A stretch of 37,639 bases of DNA from Gammaproteobacteria bacterium. GTDB taxonomy: Bacteria > Pseudomonadota > Gammaproteobacteria > Steroidobacterales > Steroidobacteraceae. The stretch lies in assembly GCA_003134045.1 (NCBI GenBank), contig PLAH01000083.1:249-37887 (forward strand), in the 5' to 3' direction. The first letter of the stretch is position 1, and each line of letters opens with the position of its first letter. The notes under the pieces are model-generated. The model made no database searches. It had not been told where the DNA came from and saw only the letters and a program-made list of their open reading frames with translations. Below, piece by piece: positions 8,351 to 17,330 of this stretch. The position numbers and the translations under genes are program-made.

Positions 8351-9279
8351 GCTTTCACCACCCTCGCCCCGTAGGCCTCGAGCGAGGACACCCAGCAATC
8401 CGATTGCAGGCCATGCAAGGTGAACGCCGCCACCATGGCGCCGCGCACCGCCTCGGCATGCTGTATCTCCGCCCAGGCGAAGATGGTGGGACCGGCACCG
8501 GAAATGGAGCAGCCCAAGGCCCCCGCGGACATGGCGCCGCGCTGCACATCCTTGAAACCCGGAATCAGCGAATGCCGCTGCGGCTCGATGATCACGTCGT
8601 TGAAGGAGTCGCGGATCATGTCCAGATCGTTCGAATAGCAGCCGCTGATGAAGCCCGCGAGATTGGCGCTCTGCCACACGAAATCCGAGCGCGTCACATC
8701 GGTCTTCAACACGGCGCGCGCCTCACGGGTTCCCAAAAACATATGCGGATGCACGAGCACGCAGCGCAGCGAAGGCGGCACGGGAATCTGTTTGACGCGC
8801 GGATGATCGATGCCCACCGTCAAAACCAGGCCGCCGATCAGGCACGGCGCGATATTGTCGATGTGCGCCGAACCGCTGGCGACGATCTCACCCTCCATGG
8901 CGAACTTGAGCAGCTGCAGCCGCGGCACCGGCTCTTCCAGCAGCGCATTCGCGGCCACCACCGCGGCGACGGCCGACGCCGCCGAGCCGCCCATGCCCGA
9001 TGCCAGGGGGATTCCCTTGTCGATGTCGATTTCGAAACCGTAGTCCAGGCGCAGCGCAGCGTGCAGCGCCTGCACCGCCCGCCCCGCCGTATTGCTCATC
9101 GCCTCGATGGGCAGCTCGCCGGCGATACCCGTGATGCTGCGGATACGCACCACCGGCTCATCGATGCGGCGCAGCCGCACCCGGTCGCCGACGGCATCCA
9201 CCGTGTGCCCCAAGATATCGAAGCCGATGCCGACATTGGCGACGGTAGCCGGTGCGAAGGCAGTAACGTCTGTGAGCAC
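8347..9279 (-). CDS. thrB: Homoserine kinase
   Basis: This GHMP-family kinase phosphorylates homoserine with ATP. The 310-residue protein carries APATVANVGIGFD at the N terminus and the ATP-binding GHMP loop PLASGMGGSAAS at residues 91-102. The C-terminal glycine-rich motif ISGAGPTIFAW is the third GHMP motif. This is the E. coli type rather than the YihE/ThrB2 type. The start is GTG at 9279 with GGAAGGA 6 bases upstream. The gene is separated from thrA by a 39-base spacer carrying a short tandem repeat and is coupled to thrC by GTGA. Confidence 0.96.
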   Translation of the reverse strand: MLTDVTAFAPATVANVGIGFDILGHTVDAVGDRVRLRRIDEPVVRIRSITGIAGELPIEAMSNTAGRAVQALHAALRLDYGFEIDIDKGIPLASGMGGSAASAVAAVVAANALLEEPVPRLQLLKFAMEGEIVASGSAHIDNIAPCLIGGLVLTVGIDHPRVKQIPVPPSLRCVLVHPHMFLGTREARAVLKTDVTRSDFVWQSANLAGFISGCYSNDLDMIRDSFNDVIIEPQRHSLIPGFKDVQRGAMSAGALGCSISGAGPTIFAWAEIQHAEAVRGAMVAAFTLHGLQSDCWVSSLEAYGARVVKA

Positions 9280-9294
9280 GATGATCCTTCCAAT

Positions 9295-9322
9295 GTTGAC
9301 GGGTTAGGGGTTGACGGATTAG
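9295..9322 (-). repeat. Short tandem repeat in the thrA-thrB spacer
   Basis: On the minus strand TAATCCGTCAAC and TAACCCGTCAAC are repeated with a 15-base period. The first copy contains the thrA stop codon, and the second places a further in-frame TAA 15 bases later. It looks like a small local duplication that provides a backup stop. I see no other role. Confidence 0.55.
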
Positions 9323-11790
9323 AGGTGCGCGCCCAGATAGGCGGACAATCGTAGCAGGTCGGCGAAAACGCCACCCGCCGTCACTTCGGGACCGGCGCCG
9401 GGGCCCTGCACGATCAGCGGATTGTCGCAGTAACGCCGCGTCGCGAAACGCACCACGTTGTCGGTGAGCGCGATATTCGCAAAGGCGTGTTTGGCATCCA
9501 GATGCGTAAGTCCCACGGTCGCCTTGCCACAGGCTTCGATGCGTCCGACGTAGCGCAGCACCTGGTGTTTGGACTTCGCGCCGGCGAGCAGCGCCGCCAT
9601 CTCGGCATCGAACTCAGGCAGGCGCGCCATGAACTCCTCCACGCTCACGTTCGCGAGCGATGCCGGCACCAAGCCCGTGACCTCGACATCCGACATCTCC
9701 AACGTCAGCCCCATTTCCCTGCCCAAGATGATGAGCTTGCGCGCCACATCCATGCCGGACAAATCGTCGCGCGGATCCGGTTCGGTGTAGCCCTTCTGTT
9801 TGGCCGCGCGCACGATGGAGGAGAAGGCTTCGCGGCCGTCGAACACGTTGAACAGATACGCGAGCGTACCCGAGAAAATCCCCTCGATGCGCGTGATGTC
9901 GTCGCCCGTCTCACGCAGATCCCGCAACGTCTGAATGATGGGCAGACCTGCCCCCACGGTAGCCTCGTAGAGATAATGGGTGCCTGCGCTGCGGCGCGCT
10001 TCCTGCAGCGCACGGTAGTACGGCAACGGGCCGCTGTTGGCTTTCTTGTTGGGCGTCACCACGTGGATGCCGCGCCCGAGCCATGCTCGATAGTTCGCGG
10101 CCACCTCGGCGCTCGCCGTGCAATCGATGATGACGGTGTGCGGGATGTAATCCGCCTGGCAATGATTGGCGAATTTCGCAAGGTCGAGCGGTTCGCCCGC
10201 GGCCGCCAGATCGTCGGTCCAGCGCGTAAGGTCGATGCTGGTTTCGGCCAGCAACATGCGCTTCGAACCGGCGATGCCGCGCACCCGCAGATCCAAGTTG
10301 AGCGAACGCAGGCGTTCGATCTGCGTGGCGAGCTGCGCCAACAGCACGCGGCCCACGGTGCCCGGGCCGATCAGGCCGATGGATAGCGTGTTGGGGGACA
10401 GATAGAACGCCGCGTGCACGGCGCGCAGCGCCTTGGCGGCGCCCTTGCCGTCCACCACGACGGAGATGTTGCGCTCGGATGCGCCTTGCGCGATGGCGCG
10501 TACGCTGATCGCGGCTAGCCCAAGCGAGTTGAACACCTTGGCGGCCACGCCGTGGGCGCCCGCCATGCCGTCGCCCACCACGGCCAGAATGCTCAAGCCC
10601 AGACCTACATCGACGTGCTGGATCTGGCCGTCGCGCAGCTCCGCATCGAACGCCTTGCGCACCGCCGCTTCGGCGCGCACCGCCTGCGCCTCAGGGATCG
10701 CGAAGCAGATCGAATGCTCGGAACTGCCTTGGGAAATCAGAATGACCGAAATGCCCGCGTCGCGCAGCGCGCCGAACAGACGGTGCGCCGTGCCCGGCAC
10801 GCCGATCATGCCGGCACCTTCCAGATTGACGAGCGCCACCGGATCGATCGTCGTGATGCCCTTCACCTTGAGCGCCGAGACCGGATTGGCGCAGATCAAC
10901 GTGCCCGGCTTCTGCGGTGCGAAGGTATTGCGTATGTAGATCGGGATATCGCGCGCGACCGCCGGCTCCATGGTCTGCGGATGGATCACCTTGGCGCCGA
11001 AATACGCGAGTTCCATCGCCTCGTTGTACGACAGCTGATCGATGACCTGGGCGTTCGGCACCAGACGCGGATCCGCCGACAGCACGCCGTCGACATCCGT
11101 CCAGATGACGATTTCCGCCGCATTCAGCAGCGCGCCGAAGATCGAACCCGAGAAATCGCTGCCGTTGCGGCCGAGCGTGGTCTGCATCCCGCCGGTGGTG
11201 GTCGCAATGAAACCCGTGACGATCAGACGGCCCTTGAAGTTTTTGGGGACCAGCTGGCCAAGCTTCTGTTCGCTCGAGGTCCATTGCACCGCGGGACCCA
11301 AGGATCCCCATTCGACGATGACGGCGTCACGCGCATCGATCCACAGCACCTCGCCCGCAATGCGCGCGCGCTCGCGCAGGAACGGCGCGAACAGCCGCGT
11401 CGACCAGATCTCGCCATAGCCCGAGATCACGTCGCGCACGGCCTGCGGCGCGGAACGGATCAGGCGCACGGTCTGCAGCATACCGGCGATGTCGCGGCAA
11501 TCCTGTTCCAGCCGTGCCGCATAGGCCGCCTGGGCGGCCGGGGACACCAATTCTGCCGCCAGCGCCACGTGCCGCGCCTTGAGCGCTTCGATGGCAGCGG
11601 GAAAATCGCCGTCGGGGCGCTCCGCCAGCGTCACCAGCGTGAGCAATGCATCGGTGACGCCCCGGCACGCCGACAGCACCACGGCCTCTCGCGGATTCGC
11701 GGAGGACTCGATGATGTCGGCGACGCGCCGAAAACAGCCGGCATCGGCCACGCTCGAGCCGCCAAACTTATGTACGATCCATTTATCCAT
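9319..11790 (-). CDS. thrA: Bifunctional aspartokinase / homoserine dehydrogenase
   Basis: The fused enzyme catalyses the first and third steps of the aspartate pathway to threonine. At 823 residues it matches E. coli ThrA (about 820). The aspartokinase starts at VHKFGGSSVAD (residues 6-16), and the conserved TLGRNGSDFS lies at 205-214. Two ACT-type regulatory regions lie at roughly 320-465, with motifs such as VILISQGSSEHSICFA and ISVRAIAQGASERNIS. The dehydrogenase begins with the NAD(P) loop GLIGPGTVGR (472-481) and contains VTPNKKAN, the EATVGAGLPII block and FSGTLAYLFN. Threonine feedback is expected from the family. The 134 bases upstream show no Thr/Ile-rich leader peptide, so an E. 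coli-style thrL attenuator is not visible. It is followed by thrB and thrC. Confidence 0.97.
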   Translation of the reverse strand: MDKWIVHKFGGSSVADAGCFRRVADIIESSANPREAVVLSACRGVTDALLTLVTLAERPDGDFPAAIEALKARHVALAAELVSPAAQAAYAARLEQDCRDIAGMLQTVRLIRSAPQAVRDVISGYGEIWSTRLFAPFLRERARIAGEVLWIDARDAVIVEWGSLGPAVQWTSSEQKLGQLVPKNFKGRLIVTGFIATTTGGMQTTLGRNGSDFSGSIFGALLNAAEIVIWTDVDGVLSADPRLVPNAQVIDQLSYNEAMELAYFGAKVIHPQTMEPAVARDIPIYIRNTFAPQKPGTLICANPVSALKVKGITTIDPVALVNLEGAGMIGVPGTAHRLFGALRDAGISVILISQGSSEHSICFAIPEAQAVRAEAAVRKAFDAELRDGQIQHVDVGLGLSILAVVGDGMAGAHGVAAKVFNSLGLAAISVRAIAQGASERNISVVVDGKGAAKALRAVHAAFYLSPNTLSIGLIGPGTVGRVLLAQLATQIERLRSLNLDLRVRGIAGSKRMLLAETSIDLTRWTDDLAAAGEPLDLAKFANHCQADYIPHTVIIDCTASAEVAANYRAWLGRGIHVVTPNKKANSGPLPYYRALQEARRSAGTHYLYEATVGAGLPIIQTLRDLRETGDDITRIEGIFSGTLAYLFNVFDGREAFSSIVRAAKQKGYTEPDPRDDLSGMDVARKLIILGREMGLTLEMSDVEVTGLVPASLANVSVEEFMARLPEFDAEMAALLAGAKSKHQVLRYVGRIEACGKATVGLTHLDAKHAFANIALTDNVVRFATRRYCDNPLIVQGPGAGPEVTAGGVFADLLRLSAYLGAHL

Positions 11791-11924
11791 ACTTCACACG
11801 CGCGCCGTCGGGAGAAGGGCTTACGCGCCATCCCACATTCCTCGAGTTGATGAATTGCGGCCTTGAATCCGCTAGACAGCCCGGAACTTTAATCGCACCG
11901 CCGGGACCCTAGCAAGGGAAAACG

Positions 11925-14249
11925 CTACGGCCGCCCCCGCCGCTTGAGTTGCGGCGAGGCTCTGCCGGACTGGGGCAAGCCCGTATGTTGAGTCCGGAAG
12001 GGCAACCCGGCGCCGGCGCGAGGGATACCACCCGCACGAGGAACACCGCCGCTGCGGGGAACGCCCCCCGGCCGGGTCCCAGCGCCGTCAGCGCGAGCCA
12101 CGCCGCCGCCCGCGCGCGCTACCCCGCCGCCGGGAACCCCGCCCGCACGAGCGCTCGAGGTCACCGGCTGGTAGGCCGGGATCAAATGATGCTTGCCGTT
12201 GCCGATCAGATCCGCCCGGCCCATGCGCTTCAACGCCTCGCGCAGGATGGGCCAGTTCTCCGGATCGTGATAGCGCAGGAACGCCTTGTGGAGCCTGCGT
12301 ACCTTGATGCCCTTGGGGATGACCACTTCCTCGCTGCTGCGCGAAACGCGCCTCAACGGATTCTTGCCCGAGTGATACATCGCGGTGGCGGTCGCCATGG
12401 GCGAGGGCAGGAACGCCTGCACCTGATCGGCTCTGAAGCCGTTCTTCTTGAGCCACACCGCGAGTTCCAGCATGTCCTGGTCGCGCGTGCCGGGATGCGC
12501 CGCGATGAAATACGGAATGAGATACTGTTCCTTGCCGGCTTCCTTCGAATATTTGTCGAACAGCTCTTTGAAGCGGTAGTACGCACCCACGCCGGGTTTC
12601 ATCATCTTCGACAGCGGGCCTTCGCCGATGGCCTCCGGCGCGATCTTGAGGTACCCGCCCGTGTGATGCGTGGCCAGTTCCTTGACATACTCGGGCGACT
12701 CGATCGCCAAGTCGTAGCGCACGCCCGAGGCGATCAATATCTTCTTGACGCCTTTGAGCGCCCGCGCGCGGCGGTACAGACTGATGAGCGGAGCATGGTC
12801 GGTGTCGAGGTTCGGACACACGCCGGGGTACACGCACGACGGGCGCCGGCAAGCCGACTCGATGGCGGAGCTCTTGCAATGCAGCCGGTACATGTTGGCG
12901 GTGGGACCGCCCAAGTCCGAGATGACGCCGGTGAATCCCGCCACCGTGTCGCGGATGGTTTCGATCTCGCGAATGATCGAATCCTCGGAGCGGCTCTGAA
13001 TGATGCGCCCTTCGTGCTCGGTGATCGAACAGAACGTGCAGCCGCCGAAGCAGCCGCGCTGGATGGCCACCGAGAATCGAATCATGTGATAGGCCGGGAT
13101 CTTGGCCTTGCCGTAGCTCGGATGCGGCAGCCGCGCATACGGCAGCTCGTACACCGCATCCATGTCCGCCGTCGCGAGCGGAATGGGCGGCGGATTGAGC
13201 CACACGTCGCAGAGGCCATGGCGTTGCACCAGGGCGCGCGCGTTGCCGGGATTCGCCTCCAGATGCAAAATCCGCGATGCGTGCGCGTACAGCACCGGGT
13301 CGCGGCTCACCTGTTCGAAGGAGGGCAAGCGGATCACGCTGCGCTCGCGCTGCGCGTTCGGCACCTTGCGGTAGAACTTCACGATGTTGCCGGCGCCGCC
13401 GGGTGCGCCCACAGCCGTCGCCCCCGCACCGGCCGCCGGTGCGGCGCCCGCGGAATCTGCCGCGCCGCCGCTCGAGGTTTGTTTGCGTTCATCCTCGGAG
13501 GCGTAGGGATCGACGCGGGGCGCCAGCGGTCCGGGGGTATCGAGCTCGGTGGAATCGATTTCCACCCAGTCGGCGGGCACCGCGCGGCGCACGAAGGCGG
13601 TGCCCCGCAGGTCCGTGATGTCGCCGATGGCGGCGCCCTCATCGAGACGCTGTGCGATCGCGCCGATTTGCCGCTCCGCATTGCCATAGACCAAAAGATC
13701 CGCCTTCGCGTCCACCAGCACCGAGCGGCGCACGTTCTCGGACCAATAATCGAAATGCGCGATGCGCCGCAGGCTCGCTTCGATACCGCCGAGCACGATG
13801 GGAACGTGCTTGTAGGCCTCGCGCACCCGCTGCGAGTAGACGATGACGCAGCGGTCGGGACGCTTGCCACCCTGTCCACCCGGCGTATAGGCATCGTCGC
13901 TGCGCACGCGGCGGTCGGAGGTATAGCGGTTCACCATGGAGTCCATGTTGCCGCCGGTCACGCCGAAGAACAGGCGCGGCTCGCCGAGCACCTCGAAATC
14001 CCGCGTGCTGTGCCAGTCGGGCTGCGCGATGATGCCGACCCGAAAACCCTGCGCCTCGAGCAGCCGGCCGATGATGGCCATCCCGAAGCTCGGGTGATCC
14101 ACATAGGCGTCGCCCGTGACCACGATGATGTCGCAGCGATCCCAGCCCAACGCGGCCATTTCGGCACGCGTCGTCGGCAAAAAAGTCGCCGGCTTGGAGC
14201 CGGCGATTTTTGCTTTATGGCGGGAAAATAGCGGGGCGGCCGTTTGCAT
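11925..14249 (-). CDS. YgiQ-family radical SAM protein with a Gly/Arg-rich tail
   Basis: This is a 774-residue YgiQ-type protein of unknown function. The N-terminal B12-like UPF0313 region holds [29 protein letters not shown] and [19 protein letters not shown]. The radical SAM cluster motif CFGGCTFC (Cys400, Cys404, Cys407) follows, then [12 protein letters not shown] and an HPGTRDQDM block. There are two departures from the usual protein. An Ala/Gly-rich insertion occupies about 257-287. A 77-residue tail (698-774, encoded by 11928-12158) is built of imperfect units such as GGVPRAGG and GGVARAGG and ends KRRGRP. No good ribosome site precedes the ATG at 14249, and a terminator-like hairpin lies inside the first 25 codons, so the true start is open to question. 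It sits between the Do-family protease and thrA. Confidence 0.9.
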   Translation of the reverse strand: MQTAAPLFSRHKAKIAGSKPATFLPTTRAEMAALGWDRCDIIVVTGDAYVDHPSFGMAIIGRLLEAQGFRVGIIAQPDWHSTRDFEVLGEPRLFFGVTGGNMDSMVNRYTSDRRVRSDDAYTPGGQGGKRPDRCVIVYSQRVREAYKHVPIVLGGIEASLRRIAHFDYWSENVRRSVLVDAKADLLVYGNAERQIGAIAQRLDEGAAIGDITDLRGTAFVRRAVPADWVEIDSTELDTPGPLAPRVDPYASEDERKQTSSGGAADSAGAAPAAGAGATAVGAPGGAGNIVKFYRKVPNAQRERSVIRLPSFEQVSRDPVLYAHASRILHLEANPGNARALVQRHGLCDVWLNPPPIPLATADMDAVYELPYARLPHPSYGKAKIPAYHMIRFSVAIQRGCFGGCTFCSITEHEGRIIQSRSEDSIIREIETIRDTVAGFTGVISDLGGPTANMYRLHCKSSAIESACRRPSCVYPGVCPNLDTDHAPLISLYRRARALKGVKKILIASGVRYDLAIESPEYVKELATHHTGGYLKIAPEAIGEGPLSKMMKPGVGAYYRFKELFDKYSKEAGKEQYLIPYFIAAHPGTRDQDMLELAVWLKKNGFRADQVQAFLPSPMATATAMYHSGKNPLRRVSRSSEEVVIPKGIKVRRLHKAFLRYHDPENWPILREALKRMGRADLIGNGKHHLIPAYQPVTSSARAGGVPGGGVARAGGGVARADGAGTRPGGVPRSGGVPRAGGIPRAGAGLPFRTQHTGLPQSGRASPQLKRRGRP
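14179..14211. terminator. Bidirectional terminator-like hairpin inside the ygiQ 5' end
   Basis: A perfect 8-base stem TCGCCGGC/GCCGGCGA (14186-14193 and 14199-14206) encloses a 5-base loop. It is flanked by six A on the left and five T on the right. Read on the minus strand it ends in a six-T run, exactly the form of an intrinsic terminator. It lies 87 bases past the stop of the upstream protease gene (14298) but within codons 14-24 of ygiQ as read from the ATG at 14249. The structure is directly visible; whether it terminates, attenuates or only reflects coding is inference. Confidence 0.6.
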
Positions 14250-14297
14250 CGCCGCGATTAGGCCTGATTGCGGGCGGTAAGTACAACAAATCCCGCC

Positions 14298-15758
14298 TCA
14301 TCCCAGATCGACCGGAATATAGATCTGCGCGTCTTCCCGCTGGATCAGCAGGGCGATGCTGCGGCCCGCCCGCGCCACTTCCCGTTTCAGATCGGCGACG
14401 CTGCTCACGCCCGCGCCATTGACGCCCAGAACCACGTCGCCCGCCTGCAGGCCCGCGGCGAGCGCCGGTCCCGACACATCCTCGACGAGCAGACGCCCCT
14501 TGGTGTGCAGTTCCTGCTGCTCATCGGGTTTGAGCGGCCGCACCGCAAGACCCAGCTTGCCGCCGCCATCCTCGCTGCCGTTCTTCGCCGCCTGCGGCGG
14601 GGTATCCTCGAGCAGCACGGTCTTCACCGTGACTTCCGTCGCCTTCCTGTCGTGCCACAGGCCGAGCTTGGCCTCGGTGCCGGGTGTCAGCTGCGAAATC
14701 ACCGCCGGCAGATCCCCCGAATGGTCGATGTTGCGGCCGTTGACGCTCATGATGATATCGCCCGGTTTCAGGCCGGCGCGCTCGCCGGGGCTCTGCGGCT
14801 CGACCGCGCTCACCAACGCGCCGTGCGGCGTGGACAGTCCGAACGATTGGGCCAGCGGCTGACCGAGATCTTGCACCGCAACGCCGATACGGCTGCGATT
14901 GACCTTGCCGTTCTTGAGCAACTGATCCTTCACGTTCAGCGCCACGTCGATGGGAATGGCGAACGACATGCCCATGTAGCCGCCGGTGCGGCTGTAGATC
15001 TGCGAATTGATGCCGATCACCTGACCGTCGACATTGAACAGCGGGCCGCCCGAGTTGCCCGGATTCACCGCCGCATCGGTCTGGATGAAGGGCACGTAGG
15101 AGCTGTTGCTGTCATCGGGCAAGGTGCGCCCGATGGCGCTCACCACGCCCGCCGTCACGCTGTTCTCGAAGCCGAAGGGCGAGCCGATGGCAATGGCCCA
15201 CTGGCCCGGTTTGATGCGCGACGGATCGCCGAAATGGACGAAAGGCAGCCCGGTGGCCGCGATCTTGATGAGCGCCACGTCGCTGCGCTTGTCGACGCCT
15301 ATGACTTTGGCGGCGAACTCGCGCCGATCGGTCAGCTTCACGGTCACTTCGGAGGCATCCGCCACCACATGCGCGTTGGTGAGCACGTAGCCATCGGCGC
15401 TCACGATGAAACCCGAACCGATGCCGTGGCCGGGCGGCGCATGCTCCGGCCTCGGCATGTTGTGGTGGAAGAACTGCGACAGGGGGTCCTCGCCCTCCTC
15501 GCCCGAATCCGGCTTCTGCGCCTTCTCGGTGACGCTGATATTGACGACGGCGGCGCCGCTTTCGGCCACCAGCTGGGTGAAATCGGGCAATCCGATGACG
15601 CGCGCCGACGCAGGCGCGGGGGAGGTCGGAACGGCCGTGACCACGGCGGGCGCCGCATTGGGCTGGCCGCTGGTGTCGGCGCTCGAGCGTTGATGGGCAA
15701 CCACGATAACAAAGATGCCGGCGACGGCGGCGAGGGACCAAGTTCTCATGCTTCCCAT
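14298..15758 (-). CDS. Do-family periplasmic serine protease (DegP/DegQ/MucD type)
   Basis: This is a 486-residue HtrA-type quality-control protease. An N-terminal membrane/signal segment (about 5-22) is followed by a Pro/Ala linker and the trypsin-like domain. The catalytic triad is His130 (LTNAHVV), Asp160 (KRSDVALIKI) and Ser236 (NPGNSGGPLF). Two PDZ domains follow, with carboxylate-binding turns around RIGVAVQDLG and KLGLAVRPLK. I chose the ATG at 15758 because AGAGGA sits 9 bases upstream; the frame runs on to a GTG at 15791. The signal lacks a clear cleavage site, so it may stay anchored. Which paralogue it corresponds to cannot be settled, so no symbol is given. ygiQ follows 48 bases downstream. 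Confidence 0.93.
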   Translation of the reverse strand: MGSMRTWSLAAVAGIFVIVVAHQRSSADTSGQPNAAPAVVTAVPTSPAPASARVIGLPDFTQLVAESGAAVVNISVTEKAQKPDSGEEGEDPLSQFFHHNMPRPEHAPPGHGIGSGFIVSADGYVLTNAHVVADASEVTVKLTDRREFAAKVIGVDKRSDVALIKIAATGLPFVHFGDPSRIKPGQWAIAIGSPFGFENSVTAGVVSAIGRTLPDDSNSSYVPFIQTDAAVNPGNSGGPLFNVDGQVIGINSQIYSRTGGYMGMSFAIPIDVALNVKDQLLKNGKVNRSRIGVAVQDLGQPLAQSFGLSTPHGALVSAVEPQSPGERAGLKPGDIIMSVNGRNIDHSGDLPAVISQLTPGTEAKLGLWHDRKATEVTVKTVLLEDTPPQAAKNGSEDGGGKLGLAVRPLKPDEQQELHTKGRLLVEDVSGPALAAGLQAGDVVLGVNGAGVSSVADLKREVARAGRSIALLIQREDAQIYIPVDLG

Positions 15759-15796
15759 TGAAAAAAGTCCTCTAAATCGGTAGGTGAACACGTGGT

Positions 15797-15825
15797 TGAG
15801 ACCGTCAATCTGGGGGTAGGTTTCA
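15797..15825 (-). promoter_or_regulatory. Candidate ECF-sigma-type promoter of the Do-family protease
   Basis: On the minus strand TGAAAC (15825-15820) is followed after 17 bases by GTCTCA (15802-15797), about 38 bases before the protease ATG. GAAAC/GTCT spacing of this kind is typical of extracytoplasmic-function sigma promoters, and Do proteases are classic members of envelope-stress regulons. The match is short and only suggestive. Confidence 0.3.
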
Positions 15826-15911
15826 ATTTTTCAGCCTCAATGGCCGCTAATTATGACGGATTGTCCATTTTTGGCACCGAAATGTGACTTCACCCCGGGC
15901 TGACCCGCAGG

Positions 15912-15936
15912 GCCAGCGGCTAACCTTGCCGCTGGC
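15912..15936 (+). promoter_or_regulatory. Perfect 9-base hairpin in the kinase leader
   Basis: GCCAGCGGC (15912-15920) and GCCGCTGGC (15928-15936) form a perfect stem with a 7-base loop that ends 20 bases before the kinase ATG. It has no T run, so it is not an intrinsic terminator. It could be an operator dyad or an mRNA structure near the ribosome site; the kinase gene has no strong Shine-Dalgarno sequence of its own. Confidence 0.5.
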
Positions 15937-15956
15937 TCACTCTTCTGACGATCTCT

Positions 15957-17216
15957 ATGGCAGATGCGACCGGTCCCGTCCTGTTGGTGGTAGGCAGCGA
16001 TGCGAAGCGCCTGCAGTGGCTGACCCATCACGTCACCAGCCATTGGCCCGACGCGCAGGTGACCACGGCGCCGGCCGACGACGCGGCGGCGCTGGCGCGC
16101 CTGCTCCCGGAACACATGCCGGACGCTGCGATTCTGCAGGTCGATTTCGCCACCGAAGCACTGGCGAGCGCCGGCCTCGAGACGCTGGCGCACATGCTGC
16201 GCGTGCAACCGGAACTGCACGGCATCGTACTCGCCGAGAACGGCAGCGAGCTGGCGGCGGTGCGCGCCATGAAGGGCGGCGCCAAGGACTACCTGGCGCT
16301 CGCCCGCATCACGCGCGACTCCCTGTTGACGGCGGTGTCCGAGGCTCGGGACCGACAGCGCGCGGCCGTGTCCGTCGCTTATGCCTTGCTCACCCCCGCG
16401 AACGACTTGCCGGGCATCAAGGTGCCGGGGTATGGCATCGTCAAGGAAATCTCCACCACCAATTTCTCCTCCGTGTTCCTGGCGCGCAGCGAGCGCCTGC
16501 GCCGCAATGTGGTGCTCAAGGTGATGAACCGCGGCAGCTCGCCGCGCGAGCTGGACGACGCCGAGCGTTTCCAGCGCGAATACGAGATCATTTCCAGCAT
16601 CGCGCATCGCGCCATCGCGGAAATCTACGATTTCGGCGCGCTGCCGAACCATCAGTACCTCGCCATGGAATATATTCCCTGCGGCGACCTGCGCGATCGG
16701 TTGCGCAATCCCTTGAGCGTCGATGAAAGCTTCTACTATCTGCGCTGCATCGCCGAGGCGCTGCGCGTGATCCATGTGTTCGGCATCCTGCATCGCGATC
16801 TGAAACCGGCAAACGTCATGCTGCGCGAGGACAATTCGCCGGTGCTCATCGATTTCGGTCTGGCGCGCCGTTCCCTGGACGATGCCGGGACCACCGGCGC
16901 GGGACAGGTGTTGGGATCCCCCTACTACATCAGTCCCGAGCAGTCCCAGGGGCATCGAGTCGACGCCCGTACCGATCTGTATAGCCTGGGGGTGATGTTC
17001 TACGAGATGCTCACGGGTGAACGTCCTTACACCGGGCGCAGCGCCATTGCCATCATGGCCCAGCACGCCAGTGCCGCGGTGCCGCGCCTGCCGCCGAACC
17101 TCGCGCATCAGCAGGCGCTGGTGGACCGTCTGATGGCGAAGAACGTCGATGAGCGCTACGCCTCCGCCGATGAGCTGCTCGCCGATTTGGGTCCGCTGGT
17201 CGCCGCGGTGGCATGA
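15957..17216 (+). CDS. Receiver-like domain fused to a Hanks-type Ser/Thr protein kinase
   Basis: The 419-residue soluble protein has two parts. Residues 6-130 have a receiver (CheY-like) layout, but the expected phosphorylation site reads ILQVDF (Asp63, with Gln61 at the aligned position). The conserved switch Thr/Ser and Lys are replaced (VLAENG, DYLAL), so ordinary phosphotransfer is doubtful. Residues 158-415 are a protein kinase with Lys188 in VVLKVM, the catalytic loop LHRDLKPANV (Asp281), the DFG motif with Asp299, SPYYISPEQ in the activation segment and a DLYSLGVMFYEML helix. The nucleotide loop (ISTTNFSSVFLA) lacks the usual glycines. There is no membrane segment. A 23-codon open frame overlaps its stop (ATGA), and the CheA-like gene follows 114 bases later. 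Together they look like a signalling unit. Confidence 0.88.
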   Translation: MADATGPVLLVVGSDAKRLQWLTHHVTSHWPDAQVTTAPADDAAALARLLPEHMPDAAILQVDFATEALASAGLETLAHMLRVQPELHGIVLAENGSELAAVRAMKGGAKDYLALARITRDSLLTAVSEARDRQRAAVSVAYALLTPANDLPGIKVPGYGIVKEISTTNFSSVFLARSERLRRNVVLKVMNRGSSPRELDDAERFQREYEIISSIAHRAIAEIYDFGALPNHQYLAMEYIPCGDLRDRLRNPLSVDESFYYLRCIAEALRVIHVFGILHRDLKPANVMLREDNSPVLIDFGLARRSLDDAGTTGAGQVLGSPYYISPEQSQGHRVDARTDLYSLGVMFYEMLTGERPYTGRSAIAIMAQHASAAVPRLPPNLAHQQALVDRLMAKNVDERYASADELLADLGPLVAAVA

Positions 17217-17284
17217 CTGTGACGCGCGTCGCGGACGACGCCGATTCGTTCGCCCACGAGGCCGCCCGCGACGCCGGCTTGTGA
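17213..17284 (+). CDS. Possible 23-residue coupled microprotein
   Basis: An ATG overlaps the kinase stop as ATGA and opens a frame of 23 codons ending TGA at 17284. The peptide is acidic and helical-looking (MTVTRVADDADSF and onward). The arrangement would allow coupled translation, but the frame is short and could be chance. Confidence 0.2.
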   Translation: MTVTRVADDADSFAHEAARDAGL

Positions 17285-17330
17285 CAGCCATCAACCACGA
17301 TGACCCGGAGCTTAGGCAGGATGGAAGCCC

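Noticed and set aside
8351-8677. An N-terminal extension of threonine synthase.
   Set aside because: It overlaps thrB in another frame and is unlike any threonine synthase; the GTGA overlap marks the true start.
11791-11924. A possible thr attenuator or leader peptide before thrA.
   Set aside because: No short frame rich in Thr or Ile codons and no terminator hairpin could be found there.
11949-14231. A 760-codon plus-strand frame opposite ygiQ.
   Set aside because: The minus strand carries recognisable YgiQ motifs throughout; the plus frame shows none and is a codon-bias shadow.
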